Source: Darksidea phi
Taxonomy: Eukaryota; Ascomycota; Dothideomycetes; Pleosporales; Lentitheciaceae
Reading direction: 5' to 3'
NCBI GenBank assembly: GCA_030770425.1
Contig: JASJFT010000010.1
Location: 310,001 to 374,000, forward strand
Length of the DNA: 64,000 bases
The notes beneath the pieces were generated by a model. The model saw nothing but the letters and a program-made list of their open reading frames with translations, did not search any database and was not told the origin of the DNA. This document shows, piece by piece, positions 9,729 to 20,437 of the stretch; position 1 is the stretch's first letter; every line of letters starts with the position of its first letter. The translations under genes were made by a program, and so were the position numbers.

Positions 9729-10841
9729 ATGCCATCTATCCGCTTACTCGTCGTCACTATACTGTTGGTCCTCAGCGGCGTCGATGCCAAGAAGCACAGG
9801 GTCCGCGTCAGTAAATGGGCCAACAGACAGTGCGACGGCCATCCTCTCGGCGGCAAGCAACTCGATCTCAAGGAAGGCAAGTGCCATTACTTCACAGGAG
9901 GTAGCATCCGGGTCCAACAGCATAACGAGAATAAGTACAACACATGGATCAATGGAGAGGAGGAATGCTCTGTCACCGTCTACGACAAGCCCGGCTGCTT
10001 TGGTGGTGGAAACGTGACAACGATATCTGTGCCGAAGGCTTTCGAGGAGTGCATCGCGCTGAGCAGTCAGGCCTCTTCGCTCAGCTTCGGGTGCACCTCG
10101 AATCATGGCTGGGACATCCGGGAATTCAATACCACCACGGTGCTACCAAGGACATCTTACTCTATCGACAACGAGGGCCATGCCCATCCCTCTGAGTACT
10201 CGACTACCATTACTACCTCTGGTCATTCTTTGGGCGCGTACCACATGGCCGCCCGTGCCGAGCCCACTGCAAATACGACACACGTGGCTCGCGGGCAGTA
10301 CGACGTCAAGAGTCTCTGGGCGAAGCATCCGTGGACTGGTTCCGACATCTGCTACAAGTGCTGGACAAAGAAGAAGTTGCACTACGGCAAGATTGAATGC
10401 CGCTCCGGACCCAGGCATGACATCGACTGCGGTCCAAGGCCGCTGCATGTCCCTAGGACCAGCACCCTCACTGCCACGGCCACGCACACCGCCGAATTCT
10501 ACTTCACAACCACCAACCAGTTTGCGGGAGCATCTACGGCGCTTGAAGCGGCTACTGCAATAGACTCAGAGCTGGAGAAGCGCTCACGCCACAGGGCCGT
10601 CATCGTCGAGAACCCTTACCTCGCAGGGTTATTTATGTGTGCTGACGCTGAGTGGGAGAATGAAGGCAATGTCATCAAGCAAGAGATCAGGCTTCAAAAG
10701 TTCAAAAAGCTTGAGAAGTGCAAGGGCAAGCACGCCGTCTACATCAACTTCGACAAGCCACTTACCACTGCCATGACCATCTCATACGCGACGGCCACGG
10801 CCACTTTGTCTACCCGGCCAACGTGGGCGCCGACTCCTTGA
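9729..10841 (+). CDS. Secreted cysteine-containing protein, unknown function
   Basis: Single exon, 370 residues. Residues 1-20 (MPSIRLLVVTILLVLSGVDA) form a clear signal peptide. The N-terminal region (about 21-120) has six cysteines, in RQCDG, GKCHY, EECSV, PGCFG, EECIA and FGCTS, suggesting a disulfide-bonded domain. A middle region is Thr/Ser-rich. A second cluster contains CYKCWTKKK and IECRSGPRHDIDCG. A Lys-Arg pair in SELEKRSRHR (about residue 284) resembles a Kex2 site, so the last 86 residues, with two more cysteines, may be released. No membrane anchor or GPI signal is evident. No enzyme family is recognised. The ATG lies in GCCATGC context after a pyrimidine-rich leader. Confidence 0.75.
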   Translation: MPSIRLLVVTILLVLSGVDAKKHRVRVSKWANRQCDGHPLGGKQLDLKEGKCHYFTGGSIRVQQHNENKYNTWINGEEECSVTVYDKPGCFGGGNVTTISVPKAFEECIALSSQASSLSFGCTSNHGWDIREFNTTTVLPRTSYSIDNEGHAHPSEYSTTITTSGHSLGAYHMAARAEPTANTTHVARGQYDVKSLWAKHPWTGSDICYKCWTKKKLHYGKIECRSGPRHDIDCGPRPLHVPRTSTLTATATHTAEFYFTTTNQFAGASTALEAATAIDSELEKRSRHRAVIVENPYLAGLFMCADAEWENEGNVIKQEIRLQKFKKLEKCKGKHAVYINFDKPLTTAMTISYATATATLSTRPTWAPTP

Positions 10842-11534
10842 GCGTTTGGAGCTTATGAAGCGCTTCGAGAAGGTATTGAATGCGGATGGAAGGGATCATG
10901 ACGAAGCTTGGTTGTATTGAGAATTGCCCTCATTGTTTGTTGTGATTTCTTTTCTGACGGAGCCTTTCTCTGTCTGTCTGTCTTCCTTCAGCACCCTTTA
11001 GTGTACCTTAGATAGCTTTTCCTTAACTGTACACACTTCTCTCTTGAGCTTTGTTTTCTCTCATGCGATGCATGGTCTGCATCGCGATCGTAGTTCGGTA
11101 ATAAACTTATAGTTAATCACTCCTGTAATAAATCGTTAGCGAGGATGATTAATGTTCGCGTGCTGCTGGGCGCCGTCAGATAGCTGACTCGTCCATCGCA
11201 TAGAGTCACCAGCTTTCTGACTCGCGGGAGCCAAAAAAAGTTCGGACCTCCGAACATCAGGCCTCCTACTCACCAATATATATGCCGACGACGAATCATC
11301 GACTTACCGCCCTGGGTTTACCGGACGGCGTCATACACACACACTTACCACTGGTTTTCGTTATAGACGTCGCGGGCAACGTTACCTTCGGACCTATACG
11401 AATCTCGACGCGCCTCGCCGCGCCGCCTCCGCATACACGCCCACGATGATACAAGCCTTGATCCGAACCTGAGGGCTGCATATGCTATCGCGATCAATAC
11501 TCAGTTAGTCTAGCTAGCTATCCCCACAGCAAGC
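10842..11534. other. Intergenic region with a short palindrome
   Basis: 3' flank of the secreted-protein gene and promoter of Mtg1. GTTCGGACCTCCGAAC at 11240-11255 is an inverted repeat with 7-bp arms; related TTCGGACC and ATCCGAACC words recur at about 11387 and 11461. No gene seen. Confidence 0.4.
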
Positions 11535-12626
11535 ATGTCCTTCGTTCCACGAAGCTCGTTTCCTACGCTCTCGCATCTCCCTCGGTCATACTTCCTCGGA
11601 CATCATAAATCGGGGCTGCAGAAGATGAAGAGTCTACTCTCGACTATCGATCTCGTCATTGAATGCCGCGACTACCGTATCCCTCTCACATCGCGCAACC
11701 CGCTCTTCGAGAAAAGTCTAGAGGGAAAAGAGAGGCTTGTTGTGTATACGAAGAGGGATTTGGGTGGAGGCGCAAGAGATTTACAGAATGAAGAGGTCAT
11801 CCAGAAGTGGCATCATCCTACACCCACCATGTTCGTACGAAACGGCGATGGTGAAAAAGAAGGCGGTGGAGAGGTTGGGAGGAGGAAGTGTGTTAATAAA
11901 TTAGTTGAGTTTCTGAGAGAACATGCGCAGAAGCGATGGAAGCTCGTCGGCCACCGCCTCCTGGTCGTCGGCATGCCCAACGTCGGAAAATCAACGCTGC
12001 TCAACGCCCTCCGCGCACATGGCATCGGCAAAGGCAAAGTCGCGAAAACGGGAGCGCAGCCAGGTGTTACGAGGAAAGTGGGCTCTGGAGTCAAGATTAT
12101 TCCCAGTGAGGACGATGTAGAAGCCATGGATGAAGTGAGCAAGAGGAGATGGAAGGGTGTTGGTGGGGGCGTATATTTGGTCGACACGCCGGGGGTGTTT
12201 ATCCCGTACGTGCCCGACGCGGAGGCTATGATGAAGCTTGCTCTCTGTGGCTCCGTCAAAGACAGCATAATTCCTGCCGTCATGCTCGCCGACTACCTGC
12301 TCTACCACATCAACCTCCATAACCCAGCACTTTACGACGAGTACGCATTCCCAACGAACGACATTGTTCAGCTCCTAGATAACATTGCGAGGAAGACGGG
12401 GAGGTTGGGCAAGGGAGGCAGGGTGGACATGGAGGCTACGGCACTTTGGATGATTCAGAGGTGGAGGGGTGGGGGGTTCGGGAGGTTTTCGCTCGATCGG
12501 GTCAGTGAAGGGGGGCTCGAGGAGAGGAAGGAGGAGGAAGAGGGTATCGTGCCGAGTATGAATCAGGCTAGGAGGGTCGAGAGAGAGAGAAGGAGGGAGA
12601 GAGGCAGGCTGAGAGGGCAGGCTTGA
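11535..12626 (+). CDS. MTG1: Mitochondrial ribosome-assembly GTPase Mtg1
   Basis: Single exon, 363 residues. A circularly permuted GTPase of the YlqF/RbgA/Mtg1 family: the G4-like motif TKRD (72-75) comes before G1 GMPNVGKST (146-154), a GAQPGVT G2 region and G3 DTPG (217-220). The N-terminus reads SYFLGHHKSGLQKMKSLLSTIDLVIECRDYRIP, a hallmark of the family (the protein sits on the mitochondrial inner membrane and helps mature the large ribosomal subunit). G4 is TKRD rather than the usual NKxD. The last 40 residues are strongly basic and Arg-rich. The start at 11535 gives a normal family N-terminus. mL46, another mitoribosome component, lies 44 kb away, so linkage means little. Confidence 0.92.
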   Translation: MSFVPRSSFPTLSHLPRSYFLGHHKSGLQKMKSLLSTIDLVIECRDYRIPLTSRNPLFEKSLEGKERLVVYTKRDLGGGARDLQNEEVIQKWHHPTPTMFVRNGDGEKEGGGEVGRRKCVNKLVEFLREHAQKRWKLVGHRLLVVGMPNVGKSTLLNALRAHGIGKGKVAKTGAQPGVTRKVGSGVKIIPSEDDVEAMDEVSKRRWKGVGGGVYLVDTPGVFIPYVPDAEAMMKLALCGSVKDSIIPAVMLADYLLYHINLHNPALYDEYAFPTNDIVQLLDNIARKTGRLGKGGRVDMEATALWMIQRWRGGGFGRFSLDRVSEGGLEERKEEEEGIVPSMNQARRVERERRRERGRLRGQA

Positions 12627-13530
12627 AGTTGGCTGGTTTGAGAGCCGAGTCAGAGAGCGACATCGGGGTTAGGGATAAGGTTGTATACCGTGCGCGCAGG
12701 ACGAATTCGCGTCGATGTCACGCGGGGTCTGGAGAGAGCAATGGAAAAGGAGAAAGTGGCTGGCTTTCCACAACCCTGCCAGCCTTTTCCTGCGGACTTT
12801 GTGGTCAGGATTTGCTGAATACGAGAGTACGACGGGCGTGGTCATAAAGGCGCGATCTTGGGGTTTGGTGAGTATTCCTCGGTGTTATTCAACGGGTTGA
12901 GGGCTGAAAGACTAAATGAACGTCTAGAGACTCCACCATAAGAGAAACCGGCCGAAAGTTTTGCGCAGCGAGCAGTGCCGTTATGAAAAAGCTGCGAGTA
13001 GAATCCGCTTGCCAGGCACTCGACATCAAAACTCGCCAGGCACTCAAGGAAAAATCGTAATTATCAAACATTTCTACTCTGCTTCGGCGCTTTCCTAGAG
13101 GGAATTTGGATGTGTCAACGTTAGCGATGGTGGAGCGCGCGTGATCTTACTATTCACTCGATGTGGGGGAGGCCAAGAGTCTGAAGATTGCGGTTGCAAG
13201 CGAATCCGTTCTGGTGGTTCTGTTTCGCTTCAGTCCTTCCTAATACCTGGTTTCAGCTCATAATAGGTCCCGCTCAAGAATTCGCCAAGCTGTCGGCGTT
13301 TGGATCTGGGAATGAAGTCATAGCGAAGGTCACCAGCGACCAGCACGACGCCCGCTCGACGATCAGCGTAGCCCGTGGGTCGAGCCGGTCGTGCGAGACT
13401 CGCACTGGAGGTTCAGCCATCGGCGTTTCATTGGGAGTTTAGACGTCGGTAACGAATGGTGGCGGACCGGCATGAAGTCATCGGAGATAGCCTACGGCGG
13501 CACCTTGATCATTCCAGCCCTAGGTTGATC

Positions 13531-13539
13531 TTATCAGAT
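13531..13539 (-). promoter_or_regulatory. SreA-type iron-regulatory GATA site
   Basis: TTATCAGAT here is ATCTGATAA on the minus strand, an exact match to the ATCWGATAA consensus bound by fungal iron GATA repressors (SreA/SRE/Urbs1/Fep1). It lies about 730 bp before the siderophore-transporter start codon. A chance match is possible for one site; two in one promoter is more telling. Confidence 0.5.
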
Positions 13540-13774
13540 CATCGTACGTCTGCTGCTCAACAGAGTGTGCCCTATCATCAGTCTCGATCACCCCGTCGAC
13601 CTGCCGAGGTCACCGCACTAAGTCTCGATTCATTCGTCAATGCAGTTGGTGGCTGGAGGGACGTGTATAAACGAATATCCGATACCGGGGGAAATACGAG
13701 AAACAAGGTCAACCAATCTGACGATGCTCGGCCCATCCCCGGTCTTTGACCATCTGATTAGATGAAAAAATTTC

Positions 13775-13783
13775 ATCTGATAA
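13775..13783 (+). promoter_or_regulatory. SreA-type iron-regulatory GATA site
   Basis: ATCTGATAA, an exact ATCWGATAA match, about 480 bp before the siderophore-transporter start. A near match, ATCTGATTA, lies just upstream at 13752-13760. Known biology: SreA represses siderophore uptake genes when iron is plentiful. Confidence 0.6.
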
Positions 13784-14265
13784 TGATTAGATTGCGCTAC
13801 TAGCGGCCAAGGACCGCCACTAAGCCTCTTGGGGCCGGCGGATCCCCCGAGCTAGGATATGAAGACGTGGGCCTCTGCGCCATTTGTCTAGCATGTGCCG
13901 GCCACTCCAATGAGAAAATCCAGGGTAGAGCTTCCCGTCCCGTACTACTCCCAAAAACGGGTCCCCAAAAGCCTTGCCACGCAAACTCTGCACGGCTTCT
14001 CCGTTGTTGCATCCACCGTGGAGTGCCGGAATGCGATAGTGCGTCAAGCAGGGCAGTCACGCCCTCGCTTCGAGCAAGGCATGGTCCACTGTTTCTCACG
14101 CCGAGGAGCTGGTTCTGGAGCGTCTAGCGAAACGCTTGCATGGGCTCAGTTCCTGGGAGCAGTATATGAACCCTGAAATCTGCAGTCTTTGATCTTATCA
14201 ATCTGCATCTAAACTTCCTTTCTGAACCCTACCCCTCGCCCACTTCGTGCACTTTGGGTGTCAAC

Positions 14266-16176
14266 ATGGGCTTCGACTTCAGAGGCTTGGCTTCAGGTGC
14301 TCTGGCCAGCAACAACAATGCTGCCAGTGCAGGTAATGCAAAGGACGTTGGCCATGTTCCTGCTTCGGTAGCAGGACATACCAGCATGCATCACAGTCAC
14401 CCCGACGAGAAGCCGGGCGCTCCAAGGTCCAACAGTGACGGGTTGGATTCGGACGATGAATTGAACAAGGTGGATACTCATGCCGAATACGGTGTCCAGA
14501 GAGCGCAGGCCATGACCCAAGTCTGGACCAAGAGAGACTTGGTTCTCGCATACATTTTGTAAGTCTTGGAAGATGACCGTGTTAATCGAGACATGAATTG
14601 GTCTGACCGTGTCAACAGCATGTGGCTCATCGCATTCATCCTCGCCTTCGCGGGTGGTGCTGTCACCACCTTGTCGCCTTATGTTACCTCGTCCTTCGAA
14701 GTCCACTCGCTGACCGCCTTGACGGGTGTCATCTCGTCGCTCATCGCCGGCATCTGGAAGCTGCCGTACGCCAAGATCATGAACATATGGGGTCGACCGC
14801 AGGCACTTGTCATTGGAGTCGTTGCCATCACCATGGGATGCATCATGATGGCCGGCTGCAAGAACATTCAGACGTACTGCGCTGCCCAGGTATTCTACTA
14901 CCTTGGCTACAACAGCATCAACTTCTCCATAACCGTCTTCATTGCCGATACCTCCAAGTTGAAGAATCGAGGCTTCTTTCTCGGCTATGCCGCATCGCCG
15001 TGGTTGATTACCACGTGGGTGTACGGTCTCGCTGTCGACAGCATCCTCGCTCCCAACGGCGTAGGTTTGGCATGGGGCTTTGGCATCTTGGCTATTGTTA
15101 TTCCTATCACCTGCTTGCCGCTCATATACATGTTTTATGCGAATGAGAACAAGGCAAAGAGGCAAGGCCTCATCGAACCGAACCCCAGCCGCGGCAATTT
15201 CCATCAGACGCTCGTTTACTACCTCAAAGAATTCGACGTCATCGGTCTCCTTATTCTCGCTACTGGTCTTGCACTGTTCCTGCTGGCGTTTAACATCTAC
15301 TCGTACCAGGCTGAGCAGTGGAAGAGCCCGCTTATCCTCTGCTTTCTCATCATCGGCTTCTTTCTCATTGTTGCCTTCGGCCTATGGGAGAAGTACGGTG
15401 CGCCTGTTACGTTCGTCCCGTGGGACCTCCTCAAGAACCGCACTGTCATTTTCACCTACGTCATGGCGGGCGCGCTCTATGTCGGCTGGTACACATGGAA
15501 CTCATACTTCTACTCGCTTCTGGTCGTCTTTTACGACCAGACTATTCTTCAGGCTACCTACGTCTCCAACATCTACACCATGGGTAGCTGTTTCATCTCG
15601 CTCGTCTACGGCGTTACGCTGCGCTACTATGGAAAGCTCAAGATCTACAGTCTTTTTTGGGGCGTGCCGCTCACCGTCCTTGGTAGCGGGCTGATGATCA
15701 ACTTCCTGCAGCCGGGGAGCGAGCACATAGGATATGTCGCCATGTGCTTCATCTTCATCGCGCTCGGCGGTGGTGTACTCGTCATCTCCGAACAAACAAC
15801 CCTCATGGCTGTCTCTAAGCAGCAAGACTTCCCTGCGCTGCTCGCCTGCGAGGCAATGATCATCGCTATCGGCTCTGCTATCGGCTCCACTATTGCGGGG
15901 GCCATGTGGACGGGCATCTTCCCAGCGCGCCTTACGGCTAATTTGCCGGCGGATGCCATGAACAACTTTACGATGATTTATGGCGATATGAAGACCCAGT
16001 CAAGCTATCCTTGGGGAAGCCCGACGCGCGATGCTATCAATCTGAGCTATGCTCAGGCACAGAAGTACTTGTTGATTGCAGCAACGGCTATTTATGCTTC
16101 TATGCTTGTTTCTGTGGCGCTGTGGGAGAATGTCGATGTTAGGAAGATGAAGCAGAGGACTTTTGGTCTTTTGTAA
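14266..16176 (+). CDS. Siderophore-iron transporter, MFS (SIT/ARN) family
   Basis: Two exons, 14266-14558 and 14619-16176 (60-nt intron, TT|C codon), 616 residues. A hydrophilic N-terminus of about 100 residues with a His-rich stretch precedes about 14 membrane spans. Family features include TLSPYVTSSFEVHSLTALTGVISSLIAG, the WGRPQALVIGV loop, YYLGYNSINF, FIADTSKLKNRGFFLGYAASPW and the PADAMNNFTMIYGDMKTQSSYPWGSP loop before the last span. These place it with MirB/Sit1/Arn proton symporters that import ferric hydroxamate siderophores across the plasma membrane. Substrate cannot be read from sequence. Upstream SreA-type sites fit iron repression. ATG 14266 is the first methionine in good context; no siderophore-synthesis gene is nearby. 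Confidence 0.93.
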
Positions 16177-17590
16177 GGAAAGATTTTGTACTGACTTGGT
16201 AGATGAGTTTGGTTGTTGAGTACGAAATCGTAGCAAGGGGTGTAGGTGTGAGATGGTAATAAGGTGGAAGGCGTTGAGCATGGACTCCATGTGATTATCA
16301 ATGGTCAGAATAATAGGAGTAATATAATACAAGGAATCATCAAGTCCACATTCGCTTGTCATCCCTAAGGTCGCTGCACTTGGTCGATTGGATTCGAATC
16401 TAGTGTGACGCAACAACAAGCGGCCAATACACCTAGACGTGGAGTTTCAAAGGCATCGAAGCTCATAGAGGGAGGTAGGAACAGCTAATCGTCTTTTATA
16501 GAAAGCAGCGCTGTCTTGCAAAGTACTCCACCGTTCGCAAGACCGAGAGTTCGTACCTGGCTCGAGTCAAAGGGAGAAAGAGGCATACGCTTTCTGAATG
16601 TCAGCGATAAATTGGCACGTACAACCTCGTATGGCAGCGACGGCAATTGTAACGACGATACAGTATTACCTTCCACATCTCACTATTTCAGATTGTAGTA
16701 GAGTATGTAGATCGTACTTTGAGCCGTGGTAAAAAGCTGGGCAAAGATGAAGCGTGAGGCGTGAAGTTTTGACGGTGTTCGACAGCGTTTGCAATCGTTG
16801 CCTTTCCGCGGCTCACTCGGTCGAATTATATGCTAATAATTTACGTTGGTTTATATCTTGTCGTGCGTGAGCGCCTATCTATCTGATCGCTCGCTCGCCC
16901 GAGCATATTCGATATATATTTGTACCCATTCAATAGCGGATCGTAGGTATTAGGCGTGAACGTAAGAGGAATGTTGACTTGAGCGTTTGGATCGAAAACC
17001 GCAAGCTATCAGGTGTCATGAGAAAGAGGGATCTGCTAAAGGACTTGCTTATGGTAGTTGAGAGACAGATGAGCTGGTCGATATTGGTCGAAATTTCTTG
17101 ATTGCGTAAAGCCAAATCAAGAAAAAACATCGGGGTGGAAGGAGCACGAGCGAGTGGAGTGGCTGGCTGGCTGGCGTGCAAGCCGTTACGCGAGCGTGGC
17201 AACGATGCATCATTGTGCCTTTGGACAGACGGCATACAGGAATAATACAATCTTGGTCTAGTGACTAAAAAAAAAAATGCAGTAAGCCACTATGGGGACT
17301 TTCCCAACCCCTAAGTAAGTTGGTCCTGAATCATCGCCGTAAAGACCTGAATATGATGGGAAGGGCCATCTAACCATGCGATGTCGTAAATTAAAACTTG
17401 TTGACTAAAAAATTCGATATATGCATCATCCCGCCTGAAGAACCGCGTGGAAAGTCACGTCCTTAGTGTGCAAGCCGGCCGTGGTCCTCATCTTCGCCGG
17501 CGTGCAAACGAATTGCCGAGTGGATCGTGGAACCTAGAAAGGCCCACCGACTTTGCATCGCATACGCGTAGGCCTTTCCCTGTACATAGA
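16177..17590. other. Intergenic, nothing recognised
   Basis: Lies between two convergent genes (transporter + and GTPase -). A run of 11 A residues occurs near 17265. No tRNA-like or coding structure could be supported. Confidence 0.4.
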
Positions 17591-20437
17591 TCAATATTTG
17601 ATCTTCTTACTTTCAGCCTCCTTCTTGATGCGCATTTTCGGGGTGGAATCATCTCTGGTCCTCTTTCGCTTCTTCGCCATGATTTCCAAGTAGTAATCCA
17701 GACCTTGAGCCGGGGCTTTGGACTCATCGCAGCTGCCGGATGTGCACATTGCTGTATTATGTTCCTGTTTGATCGATGGTGGAAGTAGAGCGCGCAGTTC
17801 GTCGGCTCTATTTCGAAGCTCAGGGATAAGTTTCTCAAGCTCCTTCCGAATGTCTTCACCCTGCAGATTGATAGCGTAATCAATGGGAGCGTGATCACGC
17901 AAGCTTTTGCTGTAGTTGGCGAACATCTCGTAGCATTCGCTGAAGGTGCGCTCAAAGAGCGACATGATCGCAGCATCTAGCTGGTCCCGAAATTCCTTGT
18001 GTATTCGGTCCACCACATGGTTCTCCGGCTTGAGGAACAGGTCCTCCATTTTCTTTTTCTGGAATTTGAGCTTGGGGGTGATGTAACGCTTTGGCTTTCC
18101 AGGAGGCGTATCTTTCAGAGGTGGTGCAGAATGAAAGACGTCGGTGTACAGGTCGTCAGTGATAGCCGCGATGAGATTATTATCCGCCTCAACTACCTTG
18201 GTTGCTCGGTGTAAAAGTCGTTTATGTTTTGCTGTAACCTTTTCCATGAGCCGAATTATCTTGGTCTGCATATGGTGCCGCACCGGAGCCCACTTCAGCC
18301 GGGCTTTCTCGACCGTGACTAGGTTAGCAGCTGAATCTCTAATCACAGCGAGAGTGTGGTTGTGGAGATCGTCGAAAGCAGGGAGGAGAGCATCCTTCAG
18401 AACTTCCATTCCCTCGACTGAAGCCGCGTGCCATCTCCGAAAACCGGGCGCAAGAATGTCAGCGAGTTCCTGGTTCCAATTGCAGCCGAGCTCGAGACCC
18501 TTCGCACGCGACGTGCCTTTTTCCACAACACCCCTAGCTCTCAGAATTTTATTGAATGTAGGACCTTTGAGAGTGAGCCATTGTTTTTGTAGCTTGACTT
18601 CGATGTTCTTTTTGTAGCTGTCGGAGCTTGCGCGCATCTTGCTTACATAGTAGAAACTCCGAATGGAATTCTTCGCCTGGTACGTAAAATCGGTCATGAA
18701 ACGATCGCAACTGAAATCGAATGCGTCCGCAATGGTCTTGAAACCTTCGTCGCGATCGAATTGCGTCACTACGCGATCGAGCTTGTCAATAAAGGCAGGT
18801 ACTACCTCTTCGAGGTGTAAGGTGTAATCGCGAAGATTTTGCTGCGCAGGAAGGTTGGATAGGAATATTCGAATCGCAGGAATGCCGGTTAGCTCAGGAC
18901 TTAGTGCCGGTTGGTCTCTGAACATTATTTTCTCTTTCGCTATCCACTTCATGTAGTCTGCAGCTGAGATATGATAGAACTCCGGTTTTTCCTTGGGTGT
19001 ACGTCCGTCAAACTTCGTAGCTAGTTCCAGCGATATGTCCTTTTTGCGTTCGATTATTTTCTGTGCTTTCAAGCAGCGCTCCAGATAAGTCTTGTATTTG
19101 CCAATTTGACCCACTTTCGTTTCGTCTTCCTCTTCGTCAGCTTGGGCGGCCTCCTCGTCAGCAGCCTGAATGAGGCTTTTGATGTGATCATACGGTTTGC
19201 CGGTGCATTGAGCCAGTTGATTGTCGGAAATTGCCTAGATAACATTTCAGTAACGCTCGATTCCCCTAATCACGCAATACTGACGTCGATTTTTGTGGCA
19301 ACCACCTTGACCTTCGAGGCACCATGGTTCTCGACACCAGCTCGCGCTGTATTGATCACCCCATCGTCGGTTGTTATCCGTATCGTATCGGCGAGGATAA
19401 TCTCTACATCCACGCTGTCTTTGACGTCATCTGCGTGGCGAGCTCGCGACAAATTGGTGTCACCAGAACCTGCAACAGTTAATCCCCTGTCTTTTAGACA
19501 CCTGCAATGTGTTCAGCTACACACCTGGTAGGTCTATGATCTCGAGGCCTTGTCGCAGAAGGTCGTTGGCGAAGTGTATCGTAACGCAGTCGACCAGAGG
19601 CCAGAGACAAACTTCTCCTTTTACCTTTGTAAGGAAAGGCCGGAGTTCCTGTAACAGGTCATGCTGATTGCTATGGCTAAAGGTTTTCACACTCTCCCCA
19701 CTAACGCCAAGGTTCCCCAACGCTGCGTCAAATTTCAGTGAGCATAAACAACTGAAGTCTTTTGGCCTAGAGCCACTGGAAGCCCAAGATTCTAGGAATT
19801 GCTCTCTCGATCCGAACAAAGTATGGAACACATCTTCAGCCGTGTCCTTGCGACGTCTGTCAAGCTCGTCTTGCGTGGAATTCGTGTTTCTTGGCTGGTC
19901 TTCGTCGTCAGAGTCCACTATGTCGTTGTTGTAATACGCATACGATTGAACGTGCTCGCAGATCATCTGCTCCCGCTTCGTTTGGTCGAGAAACTTGACT
20001 TTCGCGACAAACTTCTTCTCCGCATTTGCATTGTCCCCATTTGGATAATCCGCATATTTCACGATAGAGCTTGTACATGCTGCACCGTCTGCGCCGGTCA
20101 ACGACAAACCATCGTGGTCGAATAGTGCGTTTATAAGCAAAGACTTCCCTGCACCCTGGGCCCCGATGAGAGCTACTTTGATTGGGGGACTGCGTTCGAC
20201 ATTTGCAAGCTTGACAGCAGTATTGCCTATGTGCTTCAGCTCTTTGTCGCCCTCCGGTGTTCCTTTCATTGCATTCGTTACGAGCTGCGAAAGTTCCTTG
20301 AGGAGGCGTTTGGCCTCTGTTTTGTCCAATTCCCACCAAGGATGGGAACCTTTCGGCTCCACAGCTGAGTTGTACTTCGGAGTCGACTTCTGCAAATGTG
20401 ATTGCTCGATGAATTCATGTAAAGTCAACGTCGCCAT
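17591..20437 (-). CDS. Dynamin-like large GTPase, SLIP-GC/NUGGC-like (fungal DUF7605 type)
   Basis: Three exons on the minus strand (20437-19525, 19469-19285, 19234-17591; introns 55 and 50 nt) give 913 residues. G1 is GAQGAGKS (92-99) followed by LLINALF; G3 is DLPG (about 301-304), created by splicing as DLPGSGDTNLSRAR; G4 is ATKID (about residue 366). The rest is long, helical and charged, as in dynamin-superfamily stalks. The C-terminus is a basic, NLS-like tail (KKRKRTRDD...KMRIKKEAESKKIKY), as expected for the vertebrate nuclear GTPase SLIP-GC. Fungal relatives are common but their role is unknown to me. An acidic DEEEDE patch follows the GTPase domain. The GTPase assignment is firm, the subfamily less so. 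Confidence 0.82.

Larger units (their letters stand above)
12627..14265. other. Intergenic, promoter of the siderophore transporter
   Basis: No supported gene in 1.6 kb. The several small frames overlap in both strands without family features. The right half holds two SreA-type sites described separately, and an AGATGAAA..TTTCATCT hairpin-like inverted repeat at 13760-13778. Confidence 0.45.

Noticed and set aside
10105..10563. Overlapping alternative-frame ORFs inside the secreted-protein gene, both strands
   Set aside because: Shadows of a GC-rich coding frame; only the 9729 frame has a signal peptide and a cysteine pattern.
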